A DNA stretch of 64,000 nucleotides from Novosphingobium sp. KA1 (GCF_017309955.1 NZ_CP021249.1:62001-126000), one strand, 5' to 3'; numbered from the stretch's first letter, positions 35,948-46,631 are shown. A program made the numbers and translations. The notes: generated by a model not told the origin, from the letters alone.

Positions 35948-38009
35948 GAAGATCGGGCCGCAGCATCTCGAGCGCAAGGCAATCCTGTATGTGCGGCAGT
36001 CCTCGGTCCATCAGGTCCTCCACAACCGTGAGAGCAGCACCCTGCAATACGCCATGCGCGGCCGCCTCACAGCAATGGGCTGGTCGCACATCGAGACAAT
36101 CGACGACGATCTTGGTCGATCCGCGGCGGGCGGTGTGACGCGCGCCGGTTTCGACCGCATGGTCGCAGAGGTTTGCCTGGGCAAGGTCGGCGCCGTCGCG
36201 GCGCGGGAAGTCTCCCGCTTCGCCCGTAATAGCCGCGACTGGCAGCAGCTCATCGAGATGTGCCGCGTGGTCGATACGGTGCTGATCGACCAGGAGACCG
36301 TGTATGCCCCGCGCCAGGGTAATGACCGGTTGCTACTCGGCCTGAAGGGCAGCCTCAACGAGTATGAGTTGGATCTCCTGCGCCAGCGTTCGCTCTCGGC
36401 CCGTTACGAGAAGGCCCGGCGCGGCGAACTGGTCGTTGCCGCCCCCGTGGGCTTCGTGAAGGCCGGCGACCGGATCGAGAAGGATCCTGACCGACGCGTC
36501 CAGGAAGCCATTGCCCTTGTGTTCGACAAGGTGGCCGAACTCGGCAGTGCGCGGCAGGCGCTGCTCTGGTTCATCGAACATGGGCTGGATTTGCCCGCAA
36601 AGCGCAACAACGGTGATGTCGTATGGCGCAGGCCGAGCTATGCTACCATTCACCGAATGATCGAGAACCCGATCTACGGTGGAGCTTATGCCTATGGTAA
36701 GAGCCGTGCCGCGACCGGATATGATGGCACCGCCATGCGGTCGAGGAGCCGTCGTAAGGCGCGGGATGAGTGGCTGGCACTCATCCCCGGCTCGCACGAA
36801 GGCTACGTCAGCTGGGAGCGCTCGGAGGATATCCGGAAGATGGTGAGCGATAATGTTCCCACCAGTCAGCATCATGGAGCGCCCAAGCACGGCGACGCAT
36901 TGCTTGCTGGGCTCATCCGTTGCCGACGCTGCGGACGCAAGCTGACGGTGCGCTACACCGGCGCCAAGCATGATATCCCACGTTATTCCTGTTGGCGGGG
37001 CCTGCTCGATAACGGCGAGCCGCGCTGCATCGCGTTCGGCGGATTGCGGGTCGACGATGCGATCGAGCGGGCTCTATTGCAGGTTCTTGAACCCGGAGCG
37101 ATCGCCGCCTCGGTTGAGGCCGAAGCACAAGCGGCCGATCGCCGCGATCAAGTCCGTGATGTGTTGATGCGTGATCTCGAGGCGGCACGCTACGCAGCCG
37201 ACCGGGCTTTCCGGCAATATGATGCCGCCGATCCGCAGAACCGATTGGTGGCAGCCGAACTGGAAACGCGATGGAACCGCGCCCTCACGCGTGCCGGCGA
37301 GGTGGAAGCCAGGATTGTCGCGCACGATGCCTCGACAGCACATCCGGCCTTACCGTCGCTCAAGGATATTGATGGTCTTGCCAGCGATCTCGAAGCAGTG
37401 TGGAACGCCCCGCAGTCCGATGCGCGGCTGAAGAAGCGCATCGTGCGCACTCTCATCCAGGAGGTGGTCGCCGACATTGATCACGACGCATCCGAGATCG
37501 TGCTGCTGATCCACTGGGTCGGCGGTGTTCACACCGATTTGCGGCTGCCGAGGCGCCGCAAAGGACAGCGCAACAGCACCTCCGCCGACATCATTGCCGC
37601 CGTGCGCGAACTGGTTCTCATCGCCAATGACGATCTGATCGCCGGCATCCTAAACCGCAACGGGCTGGTGACGGGGCACGGCAACCGCTGGACTCGCGAG
37701 CGGGTCACCGCGCTTCGATCACATCACCGGATTCCCGTCTTCCGCACGGTCGCTGACGGTCCCGCGCCGTGGCTCAACCTGAGCCAGGCTGCCCGCCACA
37801 TCGGCGTGGCATCCAAAACTCTCCGGATCGCCGCCGAAGCCGGCGAGATCAAAGGCATCCACCCTCTGCCGGAAGGCCCATGGATATTCTGTCGCACCGA
37901 ACTCGACGGATCAGCCGCCCATCACCTTGCAAAACGAGCGCGGCAAAATCCAAAATACCCCACGGGATCGCATCCCGATCAACAAACCCTATTTTCTTCA
38001 ACCACATAG
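35937..38009 (+). CDS. large serine recombinase, copy 2
   Basis: Identical in translation to copy 1 at 17865-19937: resolvase domain with ILYVRQSS, Recombinase domain, zinc ribbon (CRRCGRKL), coiled coil and C-terminal helix-turn-helix, ending QQTLFSSTT. Two identical copies in inverted orientation make homologous recombination between them likely and mean that either could supply the enzyme. The stop is 29 bp from the element end, so almost nothing but the attachment region follows it. Confidence 0.93.
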   Translation: MISEKIGPQHLERKAILYVRQSSVHQVLHNRESSTLQYAMRGRLTAMGWSHIETIDDDLGRSAAGGVTRAGFDRMVAEVCLGKVGAVAAREVSRFARNSRDWQQLIEMCRVVDTVLIDQETVYAPRQGNDRLLLGLKGSLNEYELDLLRQRSLSARYEKARRGELVVAAPVGFVKAGDRIEKDPDRRVQEAIALVFDKVAELGSARQALLWFIEHGLDLPAKRNNGDVVWRRPSYATIHRMIENPIYGGAYAYGKSRAATGYDGTAMRSRSRRKARDEWLALIPGSHEGYVSWERSEDIRKMVSDNVPTSQHHGAPKHGDALLAGLIRCRRCGRKLTVRYTGAKHDIPRYSCWRGLLDNGEPRCIAFGGLRVDDAIERALLQVLEPGAIAASVEAEAQAADRRDQVRDVLMRDLEAARYAADRAFRQYDAADPQNRLVAAELETRWNRALTRAGEVEARIVAHDASTAHPALPSLKDIDGLASDLEAVWNAPQSDARLKKRIVRTLIQEVVADIDHDASEIVLLIHWVGGVHTDLRLPRRRKGQRNSTSADIIAAVRELVLIANDDLIAGILNRNGLVTGHGNRWTRERVTALRSHHRIPVFRTVADGPAPWLNLSQAARHIGVASKTLRIAAEAGEIKGIHPLPEGPWIFCRTELDGSAAHHLAKRARQNPKYPTGSHPDQQTLFSSTT

Positions 38010-38020
38010 ACAGATGGGTG

Positions 38021-38803
38021 TTATGAAGCAGGATTGTAATAGGTGATCCATCGGCCAAGACCAGCCTTCAGCTCCGATCCGGTCTCGAAGGCGTGGAGGT
38101 AGACGCACTCATACTTCAAAGATCGCCAGAGGCGCTCGATGAAGACGTTGTCCATCCATCGCCCCCGACCATCCATGCTGATGCGGATTTCAGCGTCGCG
38201 CAGCACGCTGGTGAACGCGAAGCTGGTAAACTGGCTACCCTGGTCGGTGTTGAAGATTTCCGGCCTGCCGTAGCGGGCCAGTGCCTCCTCCAGCGCCGCG
38301 ACGCAGAAGCCGGCATCCATCGTGTTCGACAGTCGCCAGGCCAGCACCTTGCGCGTTGCCCAGTCCATGATCGCCACCAGGTAAAGGAACCCGCGACGCA
38401 TGGGCAGATAGGTCACGTCGGCGCACCACACGTGGTTTGGCCGCTCGATCGCCAGTTTGCGCAGCAGGTACGGATAGACCCGGTGCTGCGGATGCGGATC
38501 GCTCGTGCGCGGCCGCTGGTAGATCGGCGTCAGGCCCATCTTTGCCATCAGCCGCCGAGCCCGGCGGCGACCGACCTCATAACCAGCGCGCCGCAGGTGC
38601 CGCGCCATCTGCCGGCTGCCGTACCACGGGCACTCCATGAAGGTCTCGTCGATCACCGTCATCAGTGCCAGCGTCTCGTCCGTTTCCGGCACCGGCGCGT
38701 AGTAATAGGACGAGCGGCTGATCCGCAGCAGACGGCATTGCGCCGAGATCGACAGGCGGTGGTGAGCAGCTTCAACCATCGCCCGCCTCCGGTCCACGCT
38801 CAT
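38021..38803 (-). pseudogene. IS3 family transposase OrfB (IS-B), 5' part
   Basis: The rve-type DDE transposase of IS-B, cut at Tyr-Asn by the recombinase element. Motifs: NHVWCADVTYLPMRRGFLYL (Asp), EIFNTDQGSQFTSFAF (Asp), GRWMDNVFIERLWRSLKYE (Glu). Residues after WITYYN (NPAS) belong to the element; the real C-terminus is at 20467-20592. The ATG at 38803 overlaps the orfA stop (ATGA). A T6 run at 38822-38827 is an alternative slippery site that would fuse OrfA and OrfB. Confidence 0.92.
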
Positions 38804-39149
38804 CGACCGAAGGCTTTCGCTAAAAAATCCCGCTCCACCACCAGTTGCCCGATCTTGGCGTGCAGCTTCTCCACCTCGCTCTCGCTGACAGCCTTGGCCG
38901 CATCGCCCCCCCCAGAGAACGTGCCTGCCATCCCATCGATGGCCTGCCGCTTCCACGCCGCGATCATCGTGTGGTGCACGCCATGCTTGGCTGCCAGCTC
39001 CGCCAGCGTCAGGTCACCCCGGATCGCCTCCAGCGCCACCTTCGCCTTGAAATCCGCGCTGTAGCGCTTTCTCGTCGTCTTCATTCCCGTACCATTCCTT
39101 CAGGTCGGGAGTAGCTTAACACCCTGTCCGAAAAACCGGCACCATCTCA
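38034..39149 (-). mobile_element. IS-B (IS3 family), 5' part, cut by the recombinase element
   Basis: Left terminal repeat TGAGATGGTGCCGGTTTTT ends at 39149 and pairs with the repeat at 20653. It contains orfA and most of orfB. The insertion cut a TonB-dependent receptor gene. Confidence 0.9.
38800..39084 (-). CDS. IS3 family transposase OrfA (IS-B)
   Basis: A 94-residue HTH_Tnp_1 protein beginning MKTTRKRYSADFKAKVALEA, followed by TLAELAAKHGVHHTMIAAWK, a helix-turn-helix, and the coiled-coil tail EVEKLHAKIGQLVVERDFLA. Typical length for the family. It ends with an ATGA overlap with orfB. Although orfA is intact, the element cannot transpose while orfB is split. Confidence 0.92.
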   Translation of the reverse strand: MKTTRKRYSADFKAKVALEAIRGDLTLAELAAKHGVHHTMIAAWKRQAIDGMAGTFSGGGDAAKAVSESEVEKLHAKIGQLVVERDFLAKAFGR

Positions 39150-39425
39150 GGCTTCCCAGGCCGTCTGAGGGGGGGTCTTAGTTTCCTCGGCATGGGCGGC
39201 GGTGCTTAGTGCGGCCATCGCGACCCCAGACATTATTACGGACACGAAACGAACTGCGCTCGCCAGTGTAAAGGGCCGGGCACCAAGCAGCGAGGGCGAC
39301 CTGTGGTCTTGATCAAGCTTTGACGTCATGAGATTTTGGGAGATTTTGCAATCGTTCGCAGCACGCGCCCCCGCCGTCGCACGAACACTATTGTCCGTCA
39401 CGGACACCTCTTGGGCTTGAATCAT
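39148..39425 (-). pseudogene. N-terminal fragment of an exported protein, probably a TonB-dependent receptor
   Basis: From the ATG at 39425 (GAGG 11 bases upstream) it reads MIQAQEVSVTDNSVRATAG, then a signal sequence VRFVSVIMSGVAMAALSTAA ending HAEE and a few mature residues before the IS-B terminal repeat supplies a stop. A long N-terminal extension before the signal is common in sphingomonad TonB-dependent receptors, but too little of the mature protein is left for a firm call. Confidence 0.55.
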
Positions 39426-39729
39426 TGGTAGTTTTTCCTCGCCTGTAGAAATCTTAGCCACGGACCCGCGCGGGTGTGGAACGTGGTATTTCGCGTTATT
39501 CGTGGTTAAGAACGGCAATCAATTGCAAAGTTTAACCCCATTCTTAACTGGACAACTTCTGTCATTGGGTGCGGGGCTGCAAGGTAGATCGCCGCGAACG
39601 TGTTGTCGCGCGACGATCAGGGTGAGAAACGTGTCGAGCCTGGGCCATCGCAACCAGTCTTGCGCAACCCACCTGATCACCGTTCTCCAGCGGTGCAAAG
39701 GGGGTTCCTGAGCAGCAACCATGGGCCTT
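39426..39729. other. about 300 bp without a gene
   Basis: Upstream region of the truncated receptor and downstream region of azoR. No reading frame with coding character was found; it is AT-rich just before the receptor start. Confidence 0.5.
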
Positions 39730-40347
39730 TTATGCCAGATCCAGCAAGGAAATGGCCTTCGCCACATGCACCTTGGCTCGCTCTGCGAATTCCGGACCGA
39801 TCGCCGAGCCGTCTGCGGCAATCACGTCGAGCCGTTTCACGCCCATGAAATTCAGGACATCACGCAAATAGCTTTCGCAATGTTCGATCGCCGCGCCCGG
39901 CGTTCCCGGCGCGTAAACACCGCCACGCGAAATGCACAGAATGACCCGTGCATCTCCAGCCAGCCCGACAGGTTCGCCACTCTCGTTATACCTGAAGGTC
40001 TTGCCGGCGCGCAGGACACGGTCCATCCAGGCTTTCAGGTGGGTGGAAACAGTCAGATTATAGAGCGCTGCCCCGATTACGGCGATATCCGCGCTCAGAA
40101 ATTCGTCGACCAGCGTGTCAGCAAGCACCAGTTGCTCCTGCACTTCGGGGCGAGGCTCGGGAATAAGACCTCTCATCGCAGCCGCCAATTCGCCAGTGAT
40201 GTGCGGCAAGGGATCGGCCACCAGGTCGCGATAGGTGACCTGCGCGTCGCCATGCGTGGCCTTCAGCTTTTCGACCACCTGCGCCGAGATCGAACGGCTG
40301 ATGGAAAGTTCGCCCAGAATGCTGCTGTCGAGATGAAGAATCTTCAC
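39730..40347 (-). CDS. azoR: FMN-dependent NADH-azoreductase
   Basis: A 205-residue flavodoxin-fold reductase of the AzoR family, which uses FMN and NAD(P)H for two-electron reduction of quinones and azo compounds. Typical blocks are LHLDSSILGELSISRSIS (FMN phosphate loop), GAALYNLTVSTHLKAWMDRV, AGKTFRYNESGEPVGL and SRGGVYAPGTPGA. It is a full-length, intact gene. It lies 150 bp downstream of ligI on the same strand and may be a quinone-detoxifying companion of the catechol-type pathway; that link is inferred from position. Confidence 0.92.
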   Translation of the reverse strand: MKILHLDSSILGELSISRSISAQVVEKLKATHGDAQVTYRDLVADPLPHITGELAAAMRGLIPEPRPEVQEQLVLADTLVDEFLSADIAVIGAALYNLTVSTHLKAWMDRVLRAGKTFRYNESGEPVGLAGDARVILCISRGGVYAPGTPGAAIEHCESYLRDVLNFMGVKRLDVIAADGSAIGPEFAERAKVHVAKAISLLDLA

Positions 40348-40499
40348 TGCGAGTTTCCTTTTGAATTTGGCAAGATCTGACGCCGTGCCGCGACCAGATT
40401 TAATACTTGGCGAGACATCCGATCGATGTCTTCATCGTAACAAGAACGAAACGGGTCATTGGACCGGAATTAATGATTGCTACATCGAAATCGGTCATT

Positions 40500-42427
<1,928 letters not shown>

Positions 42428-42481
42428 GTTGCGGTCTCTTCTGGGCACAAAACCGGTTCCCGCTTTTGCTGAAGGAGCCAT

Positions 42482-43171
42482 TCATAGGTACTTGAGCCCT
42501 TCCTTCTCGAGCCGCTCGCGCATCTTGTACATGTCGAGGCCGAGCTCGCCGGCGGCCAGCTTGGCGCGCTTTTCGCCCTCGTTGGCTTCGCGTGCTTGCG
42601 CCGCGGCGAGGACTTCGGCGGCCTTCTCGCGCGGGACGACGCAGACGCCGTCGTCGTCGGCGACGATCACGTCGCCCGGGTTGACCAGCGCATTGGCGCA
42701 GACCACCGGCACGTTGACCGAGCCCAGCGTGTTCTTGACAGTGCCCTGCGCATAGACCGCCTTCGACCAGACCGGGAAATTCATCTCGGTGAGATCGCGC
42801 ACGTCGCGCACGCCGGCATCGATGATCAACCCCCGGCAGCCGCGCGCCTGCGCCGAAGTGGCGAGCAGGTCGCCGAAATAGCCGTCCTCGCAAGGCGAAG
42901 TCGGGGCGAGCAGCAGGACGTCGCCTTCGTTCAATTGTTCGATGGCGACGTGAACCATCCAGTTGTCGCCCGGAGGCGCGCTGATCGTCACCGCGCTGCC
43001 CGCGATCCGCGCGCCCGCGTAGATTGGACGCATGTAACTGGCGAGCAGGCCGGTGCGCCCTTGCGCCTCGTGGACCGTGGCGACGCCGCACTTGGCAAGG
43101 CCGTCGATGACCGCAGGCCCGGCCCGCTCGATGTTCTGGACGACGATTCCGCTCACATTTCCACTCCTCAC
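42482..43171 (-). CDS. ligK: 4-carboxy-4-hydroxy-2-oxoadipate aldolase LigK
   Basis: A 229-residue RraA-like class II aldolase that splits 4-carboxy-4-hydroxy-2-oxoadipate into pyruvate and oxaloacetate, the last lig step. It can also decarboxylate oxaloacetate. Active-site elements are [15 protein letters not shown] (97-111) and [10 protein letters not shown] with Arg122-Asp123, which binds substrate and metal. The C-terminal helix ([20 protein letters not shown]) matches CHA aldolases. It is the first gene of the minus-strand operon, divergent from the LysR gene across an 84-93 bp promoter region with a LysR-type box. Confidence 0.95.
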   Translation of the reverse strand: MRSGNVSGIVVQNIERAGPAVIDGLAKCGVATVHEAQGRTGLLASYMRPIYAGARIAGSAVTISAPPGDNWMVHVAIEQLNEGDVLLLAPTSPCEDGYFGDLLATSAQARGCRGLIIDAGVRDVRDLTEMNFPVWSKAVYAQGTVKNTLGSVNVPVVCANALVNPGDVIVADDDGVCVVPREKAAEVLAAAQAREANEGEKRAKLAAGELGLDMYKMRERLEKEGLKYL

Positions 43172-43205
43172 GATACGATGGCCAGCGATTTATTTGATCT
43201 CATAG

Positions 43206-43226
43206 ATTCGTGAGCGAAAGTCGAAT
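43206..43226. promoter_or_regulatory. LysR-type binding box between ligK and ligR
   Basis: ATTCG and CGAAT separated by 11 bases form the classic T-N11-A LysR recognition shape in the divergent ligK/ligR promoter region. Confidence 0.7.
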
Positions 43227-43264
43227 ATCTGGCGCGGCGATTAGATTTCGCTAAGATGCTGCGC

Positions 43265-44410
43265 ATGGAAATCTGGGATCTCAACCTGCGCCATCTGCGT
43301 GCGATCACGAAAATCGCGGAACTAGGAACCATGAATGCGGCTGCCCAGGCCGTCAATCTCACCCAACCGGCGATAACCCAGGCGTTGTCACGTATCGAGT
43401 CCATGATCGCGCTGCCGCTGTTTGAACGGCGTCATGACGGCATGATATCAACGGCGGCGGCCGATATTTTCGTGCCACGCGCCAAGGCAGCGCTCGATCA
43501 CATCGCGAGCCCGCATGTGACGATGAGCCGGATGCGGGCTTTGATAGCGCTGGCTGACACTGGCAGCTACACTGGGGCGAGCATGCTTACCGGCCTATCG
43601 CTTCCGTCGCTCCACCGGGCAGTCAGCGATCTGGCGCTGTCCTCGCGCAAGTCGCTGGCAGAACGGCGTGGCAAGATCGTCATCCTGACCGGAGCTGGCG
43701 AAGTGATGGCCCGATCCTTCCGGCTTGCACGGGTCGAACTCGAAGCCGGTCTGTCTGAGATCGATGCGTTGAAGGGGCATGAAACGCGCCGTATCGCAAT
43801 CGGCGCCATGCCATTGTCACGCGCACGTGTCATGCCTGCGGCAGTGACAAAATTCCTGCGGCGTAACCCGCATGTACACATCTCTATCGTCGAGGGCTCG
43901 CGGTCCGAACTGGTCGATCCGCTGCGAAATGGATCTATCGACCTGATGATTGGCGCAGTACGGGAACCGCTGGCCGAGCCTGATCTACATCAAAAGGTCC
44001 TGTTCCGCGATCGGATCGTAGCGATTGGACGGGCCAAGCACCCGCTTTCAGGCTTGAGCCCATCGGCAGCAGAATTGGCTACTTACCCCTGGGTGATCTC
44101 TAGCGTCGGTACGCCGCTCAGGCACCTTTGGGAGCAGATGTTTGTGCGCGAAGGGCTTGCACTGCCACCGGTGCCCGTGGAATCCGGATCAGTGATGACT
44201 ATCCGCCAACTGCTGATGGATAGCGATTTCCTTACCTTGCTGTCGCCCGACCAGGTTTTGGTTGAACTCGAGGCCGGCTGGCTGGCCAGGATCGCGGACC
44301 TGCCCGAGGATCTCGATCGCATTATCGGCGTGACCACTCGCAATTCCTGGAACCCGACGCGGGTGCAGTCGGAATTCCTTGCCGATCTGGAGGCCGTTTC
44401 GGTGACCTAG
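43265..44410 (+). CDS. ligR: LysR family regulator of the lig genes, with duplicated DNA-binding domain
   Basis: About 381 residues, some 80 more than a usual LysR protein. The first winged HTH (about residues 6-65) is LRHLRAITKIAELGTMNAAA with NLTQPAITQALSRIES. A second HTH-like repeat follows at about 87-150 (RMRALIALADTGSYTGASML, then SLPSLHRAVSDLALS). The substrate-binding domain begins near 170 (RRIAIGAMPLSRARVMPAAV). It is divergent from ligK, with a LysR box between, as for LigR of protocatechuate 4,5-cleavage clusters. It probably activates ligKUI in response to a pathway acid. The ATG at 43256 is three codons upstream. Confidence 0.88.
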   Translation: MEIWDLNLRHLRAITKIAELGTMNAAAQAVNLTQPAITQALSRIESMIALPLFERRHDGMISTAAADIFVPRAKAALDHIASPHVTMSRMRALIALADTGSYTGASMLTGLSLPSLHRAVSDLALSSRKSLAERRGKIVILTGAGEVMARSFRLARVELEAGLSEIDALKGHETRRIAIGAMPLSRARVMPAAVTKFLRRNPHVHISIVEGSRSELVDPLRNGSIDLMIGAVREPLAEPDLHQKVLFRDRIVAIGRAKHPLSGLSPSAAELATYPWVISSVGTPLRHLWEQMFVREGLALPPVPVESGSVMTIRQLLMDSDFLTLLSPDQVLVELEAGWLARIADLPEDLDRIIGVTTRNSWNPTRVQSEFLADLEAVSVT

Positions 44411-44412
44411 TA

Positions 44413-45252
44413 TCAGCCCGGCTCGAGGAGCAAAGTCGCCGCGGCCGTGTTCGAGATTGGCGCATGGTAGTTGCGATGAATTTCGTGGCCCTGGGGCCCG
44501 AGCGCACCGCGCGCCGCGATCCAGTTGAGAATTTCCACGCCCTGGGTGCCGGCCAGCCGGACGATGTCGGCGATGGAATGTTGGGTCAGCGCGTCGGGAT
44601 CCCGGGCGATATTGTCGAGGCAGAACAGGTCGTATTCCTTGTTCATGAACCCGGCGCGCGCGCCGTCGAGCTGGTGCGAGAGGCCGCCGGTGCCGATCAC
44701 CACGATCCGCTCGTCGCCCTGCCACGATGCCAGCGCCTTGTGCACCGAGCGCCCCAGCGCAAGGCACCGCTTGGCCGAGGGCAGGGGATGCTGCACTGTG
44801 TTGATGCCGATTGGAACCAGCTTCACCGGCCACTCCCCGGCACCTGGATAGGCCAGTTCGAACGGGATCGAGATGGCATGGTCGACCAGCATTTCCTGGC
44901 AGGTGACGGGATCGAACTCGTCGCCCACCATTTGCTCGATGATGTGCCAGCTCAGTTCGGGATGACCTTTGAAGCTCTTGTAGAGCGGCAGGCCCCAGCC
45001 TTCATCGGCATTCGCATACGAAGCGGCCGCTCCGACCGCGAAGGTCGGCATCTTGTCCAGGAAGAAGTTGAGCCCGTGATCGTTTGAAAAGACCACCGCG
45101 ACATCAGGCTTTACTTCGCAAAGCCATTCCTGAACCCTCGGAAAGCCGTCGAAGAAGGGTTTCCAATAGGGGGTCTGCTGGTCACCGCGATGGATTGCTC
45201 CGCCGATCCCAGGGACATGGCTGGTGAAATAGGCGCCCACGATTTCAGCCAT
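44413..45252 (-). CDS. class III extradiol dioxygenase, LigB-like subunit (second set)
   Basis: A 279-residue LigB-family catalytic subunit. Iron ligands correspond to His12 (FTSHVPGIG), His59 (VVFSNDHGLNF) and a Glu in TQGVEILNWIAARGAL. The acid-base histidine motif is GTGGLSHQLDGARAGF. It is clearly diverged from the other LigB at 48047. The preceding gene encodes a LigA-like subunit, overlapping by 8 bp, so the pair forms an alpha/beta dioxygenase. Likely substrates are gallate, 3-O-methylgallate or protocatechuate; sequence alone does not decide. It converges with ligR (2 bp between stops) and is transcribed toward it. Confidence 0.88.
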   Translation of the reverse strand: MAEIVGAYFTSHVPGIGGAIHRGDQQTPYWKPFFDGFPRVQEWLCEVKPDVAVVFSNDHGLNFFLDKMPTFAVGAAASYANADEGWGLPLYKSFKGHPELSWHIIEQMVGDEFDPVTCQEMLVDHAISIPFELAYPGAGEWPVKLVPIGINTVQHPLPSAKRCLALGRSVHKALASWQGDERIVVIGTGGLSHQLDGARAGFMNKEYDLFCLDNIARDPDALTQHSIADIVRLAGTQGVEILNWIAARGALGPQGHEIHRNYHAPISNTAAATLLLEPG

Positions 45253-45634
45253 TGATCATATCCTTATGAGCCGAATCGTACGATTCGCCGCGGCCCTGTG
45301 CGAGCAACATTTCCTTGAATTTTTCGACGCTGACGCCGGTCTGCATCGAGCCGACATCCTGAACGTTCAGTCCGAAGATTCCCGCCAGCTTGGCAAGGTA
45401 ATAGATGTTCCCGCCGGCCGCGATCATGCCGAGGATATCGCGACCGACCACCGACTCGCGCTGTTCGGGCGTAAGACCATAGCGGTCCATATAGCTGGCC
45501 TCATCGGCGAGAAAGGCGTCGCGATTGACCTTCTCGTTGAACGAGAAGCACATGGCGTTTAGCGCATACCCCTTGCGGGCCGCACCGCCGTCGAACAGCG
45601 TCGTGCCGGGAATTAATTGGGCCTCCGTCGTCAT
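45245..45634 (-). CDS. LigA-like small subunit of extradiol dioxygenase (second set)
   Basis: A 129-residue helical LigA-family protein that caps the active site of a LigB-type subunit. It reads GTTLFDGGAARKGYALNAMC, then SFNEKVNRDAFLADEASYMD and GMIAAGGNIYYLAKLAGIFG, all typical. Its stop overlaps the start of the LigB-like gene. It begins opposite the DUF1932/ligJ operon, with a dyad-rich 200-bp divergent region between. Confidence 0.9.
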   Translation of the reverse strand: MTTEAQLIPGTTLFDGGAARKGYALNAMCFSFNEKVNRDAFLADEASYMDRYGLTPEQRESVVGRDILGMIAAGGNIYYLAKLAGIFGLNVQDVGSMQTGVSVEKFKEMLLAQGRGESYDSAHKDMING

Positions 45635-45694
45635 CGGCGTCCTCCATTCATGCAGGCATGTGCCTGCGTCTGACCATCCTACGAATGCTTACTG

Positions 45695-45732
45695 GTGGAC
45701 AGTCTTGATCTCGATCAAGGATGACCGTCCAC
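45695..45732. promoter_or_regulatory. dyad elements in the divergent promoter of the two dioxygenase operons
   Basis: GTGGACAGTC and GACCGTCCAC form an outer inverted repeat with one mismatch. Inside is TTGATCTCGATCAA, a second near-perfect palindrome (45705-45718). The site lies between the minus-strand LigA-like gene and the plus-strand DUF1932-ligJAB operon and is a good candidate for regulator binding. Confidence 0.55.
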
Positions 45733-45833
45733 ACGGACGCGCGAGACTCAGTTCGAAGGTCAATTAGCACAAGCTTATCGCGAAAATGCAGTTTCGATTT
45801 GCCCGGTCCGCGGCCGCGGTGCATCCCCGAGCC

Positions 45834-46631
45834 ATGGCACATGCAATCGCCCTTATTGGCTACGGCGAGGCCGGATCGATCTTTGCACGCGCAGGCGGGT
45901 GGGGCGGGCGCGCTAGCGGCTGGGACCTCCTTCCAGCCCGCTGCGATGCCATGGCAAGGGACGGCATCGACGCTGCAGCCAGCGCCGCCGATGCGCTGAA
46001 GGGCGCACCACTGGTGCTCTCGCTTGTCACTGCCGATGCCGCGCTTTCCGCCGCGCAGGGCTATGCTACCGTGCTTTCCGCCGGGGCTATGTGGTGCGAC
46101 GGCAACTCCGTCGCGCCCGAGACCAAAGCAGCCGCCGCGAGAGCGGTCGAAGCGGCCGGAGGGCGCTATGTCGACATGGCGATCCTCGCCCCAGTCAACC
46201 CCGCGCAGCTTGCCGTGCCGCTGCTGCTCGCTGGGCCCGCCGCATTCGATGCCGAGAAAGGCCTGCGTGCGCTGGGCTTCACCAACGTGCGCGTCGTCGG
46301 CGACGAGGTCGGCCAAGCCAGCTCGATCAAGATGATCCGCTCGGTCATGGTCAAGGGAATCGAGGCACTGACGGCCGAGATGATCGCGGCAGCCGAGGCC
46401 GCCGGGGTGGCCGACGAAGTGCTCGCCTCGCTCGATGCCAGCGAGAAGGCGATCCCCTGGGCGCAAAAAGCCGCCTACAACCTGGAACGGATGCACACGC
46501 ACGGCGTCCGTCGCGCGGCGGAGATGGAAGAAAGCGCGAAGACACTGCTTTCGCTCGGCGTCGCCCCGGTAATGACGCGAGGCACAATCTATCGGCAGCG
46601 ACAGGCTGCGGAAAAGGGAAGCGAGGCATGA
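45834..46631 (+). CDS. NAD(P)-binding DUF1932 dehydrogenase
   Basis: About 265 residues from the ATG at 45834; the frame is open to 45786, but the Rossmann motif (ALIGYGEAGSIFARAGG) should lie near the N-terminus. The N-terminal domain is of the 6-phosphogluconate dehydrogenase type (VDMAILAPVNPAQLAVPLLL) and the C-terminal one is DUF1932, with GQASSIKMIRSVMVKGIEAL containing the conserved Lys. Related enzymes oxidise beta-hydroxyacids. The stop overlaps the ligJ start (ATGA), so it belongs to the lig operon. Its exact step is unknown: it might act on a tautomer or hydroxyacid side product of the lig pathway. Confidence 0.85.
   Translation: MAHAIALIGYGEAGSIFARAGGWGGRASGWDLLPARCDAMARDGIDAAASAADALKGAPLVLSLVTADAALSAAQGYATVLSAGAMWCDGNSVAPETKAAAARAVEAAGGRYVDMAILAPVNPAQLAVPLLLAGPAAFDAEKGLRALGFTNVRVVGDEVGQASSIKMIRSVMVKGIEALTAEMIAAAEAAGVADEVLASLDASEKAIPWAQKAAYNLERMHTHGVRRAAEMEESAKTLLSLGVAPVMTRGTIYRQRQAAEKGSEA

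Larger units (their letters stand above)
35403..38038 (+). mobile_element. serine-recombinase element, copy 2 (2,636 bp)
   Basis: Inverted duplicate of 17836-20471 with the same length and end sequences. It lies antisense within the IS-B transposase gene on its right and next to the IS-A 3' end on its left. TTGTA at 35403-35407 and 38034-38038 is the complement of the TACAA end repeat. Confidence 0.93.

Noticed and set aside
38822..38827. Out-of-phase orfA/orfB of IS-B taken as a mutation
   Set aside because: IS3 elements normally use a frameshift between orfA and orfB. The ATGA overlap and T6 run fit normal expression; the real damage is the recombinase-element insertion.
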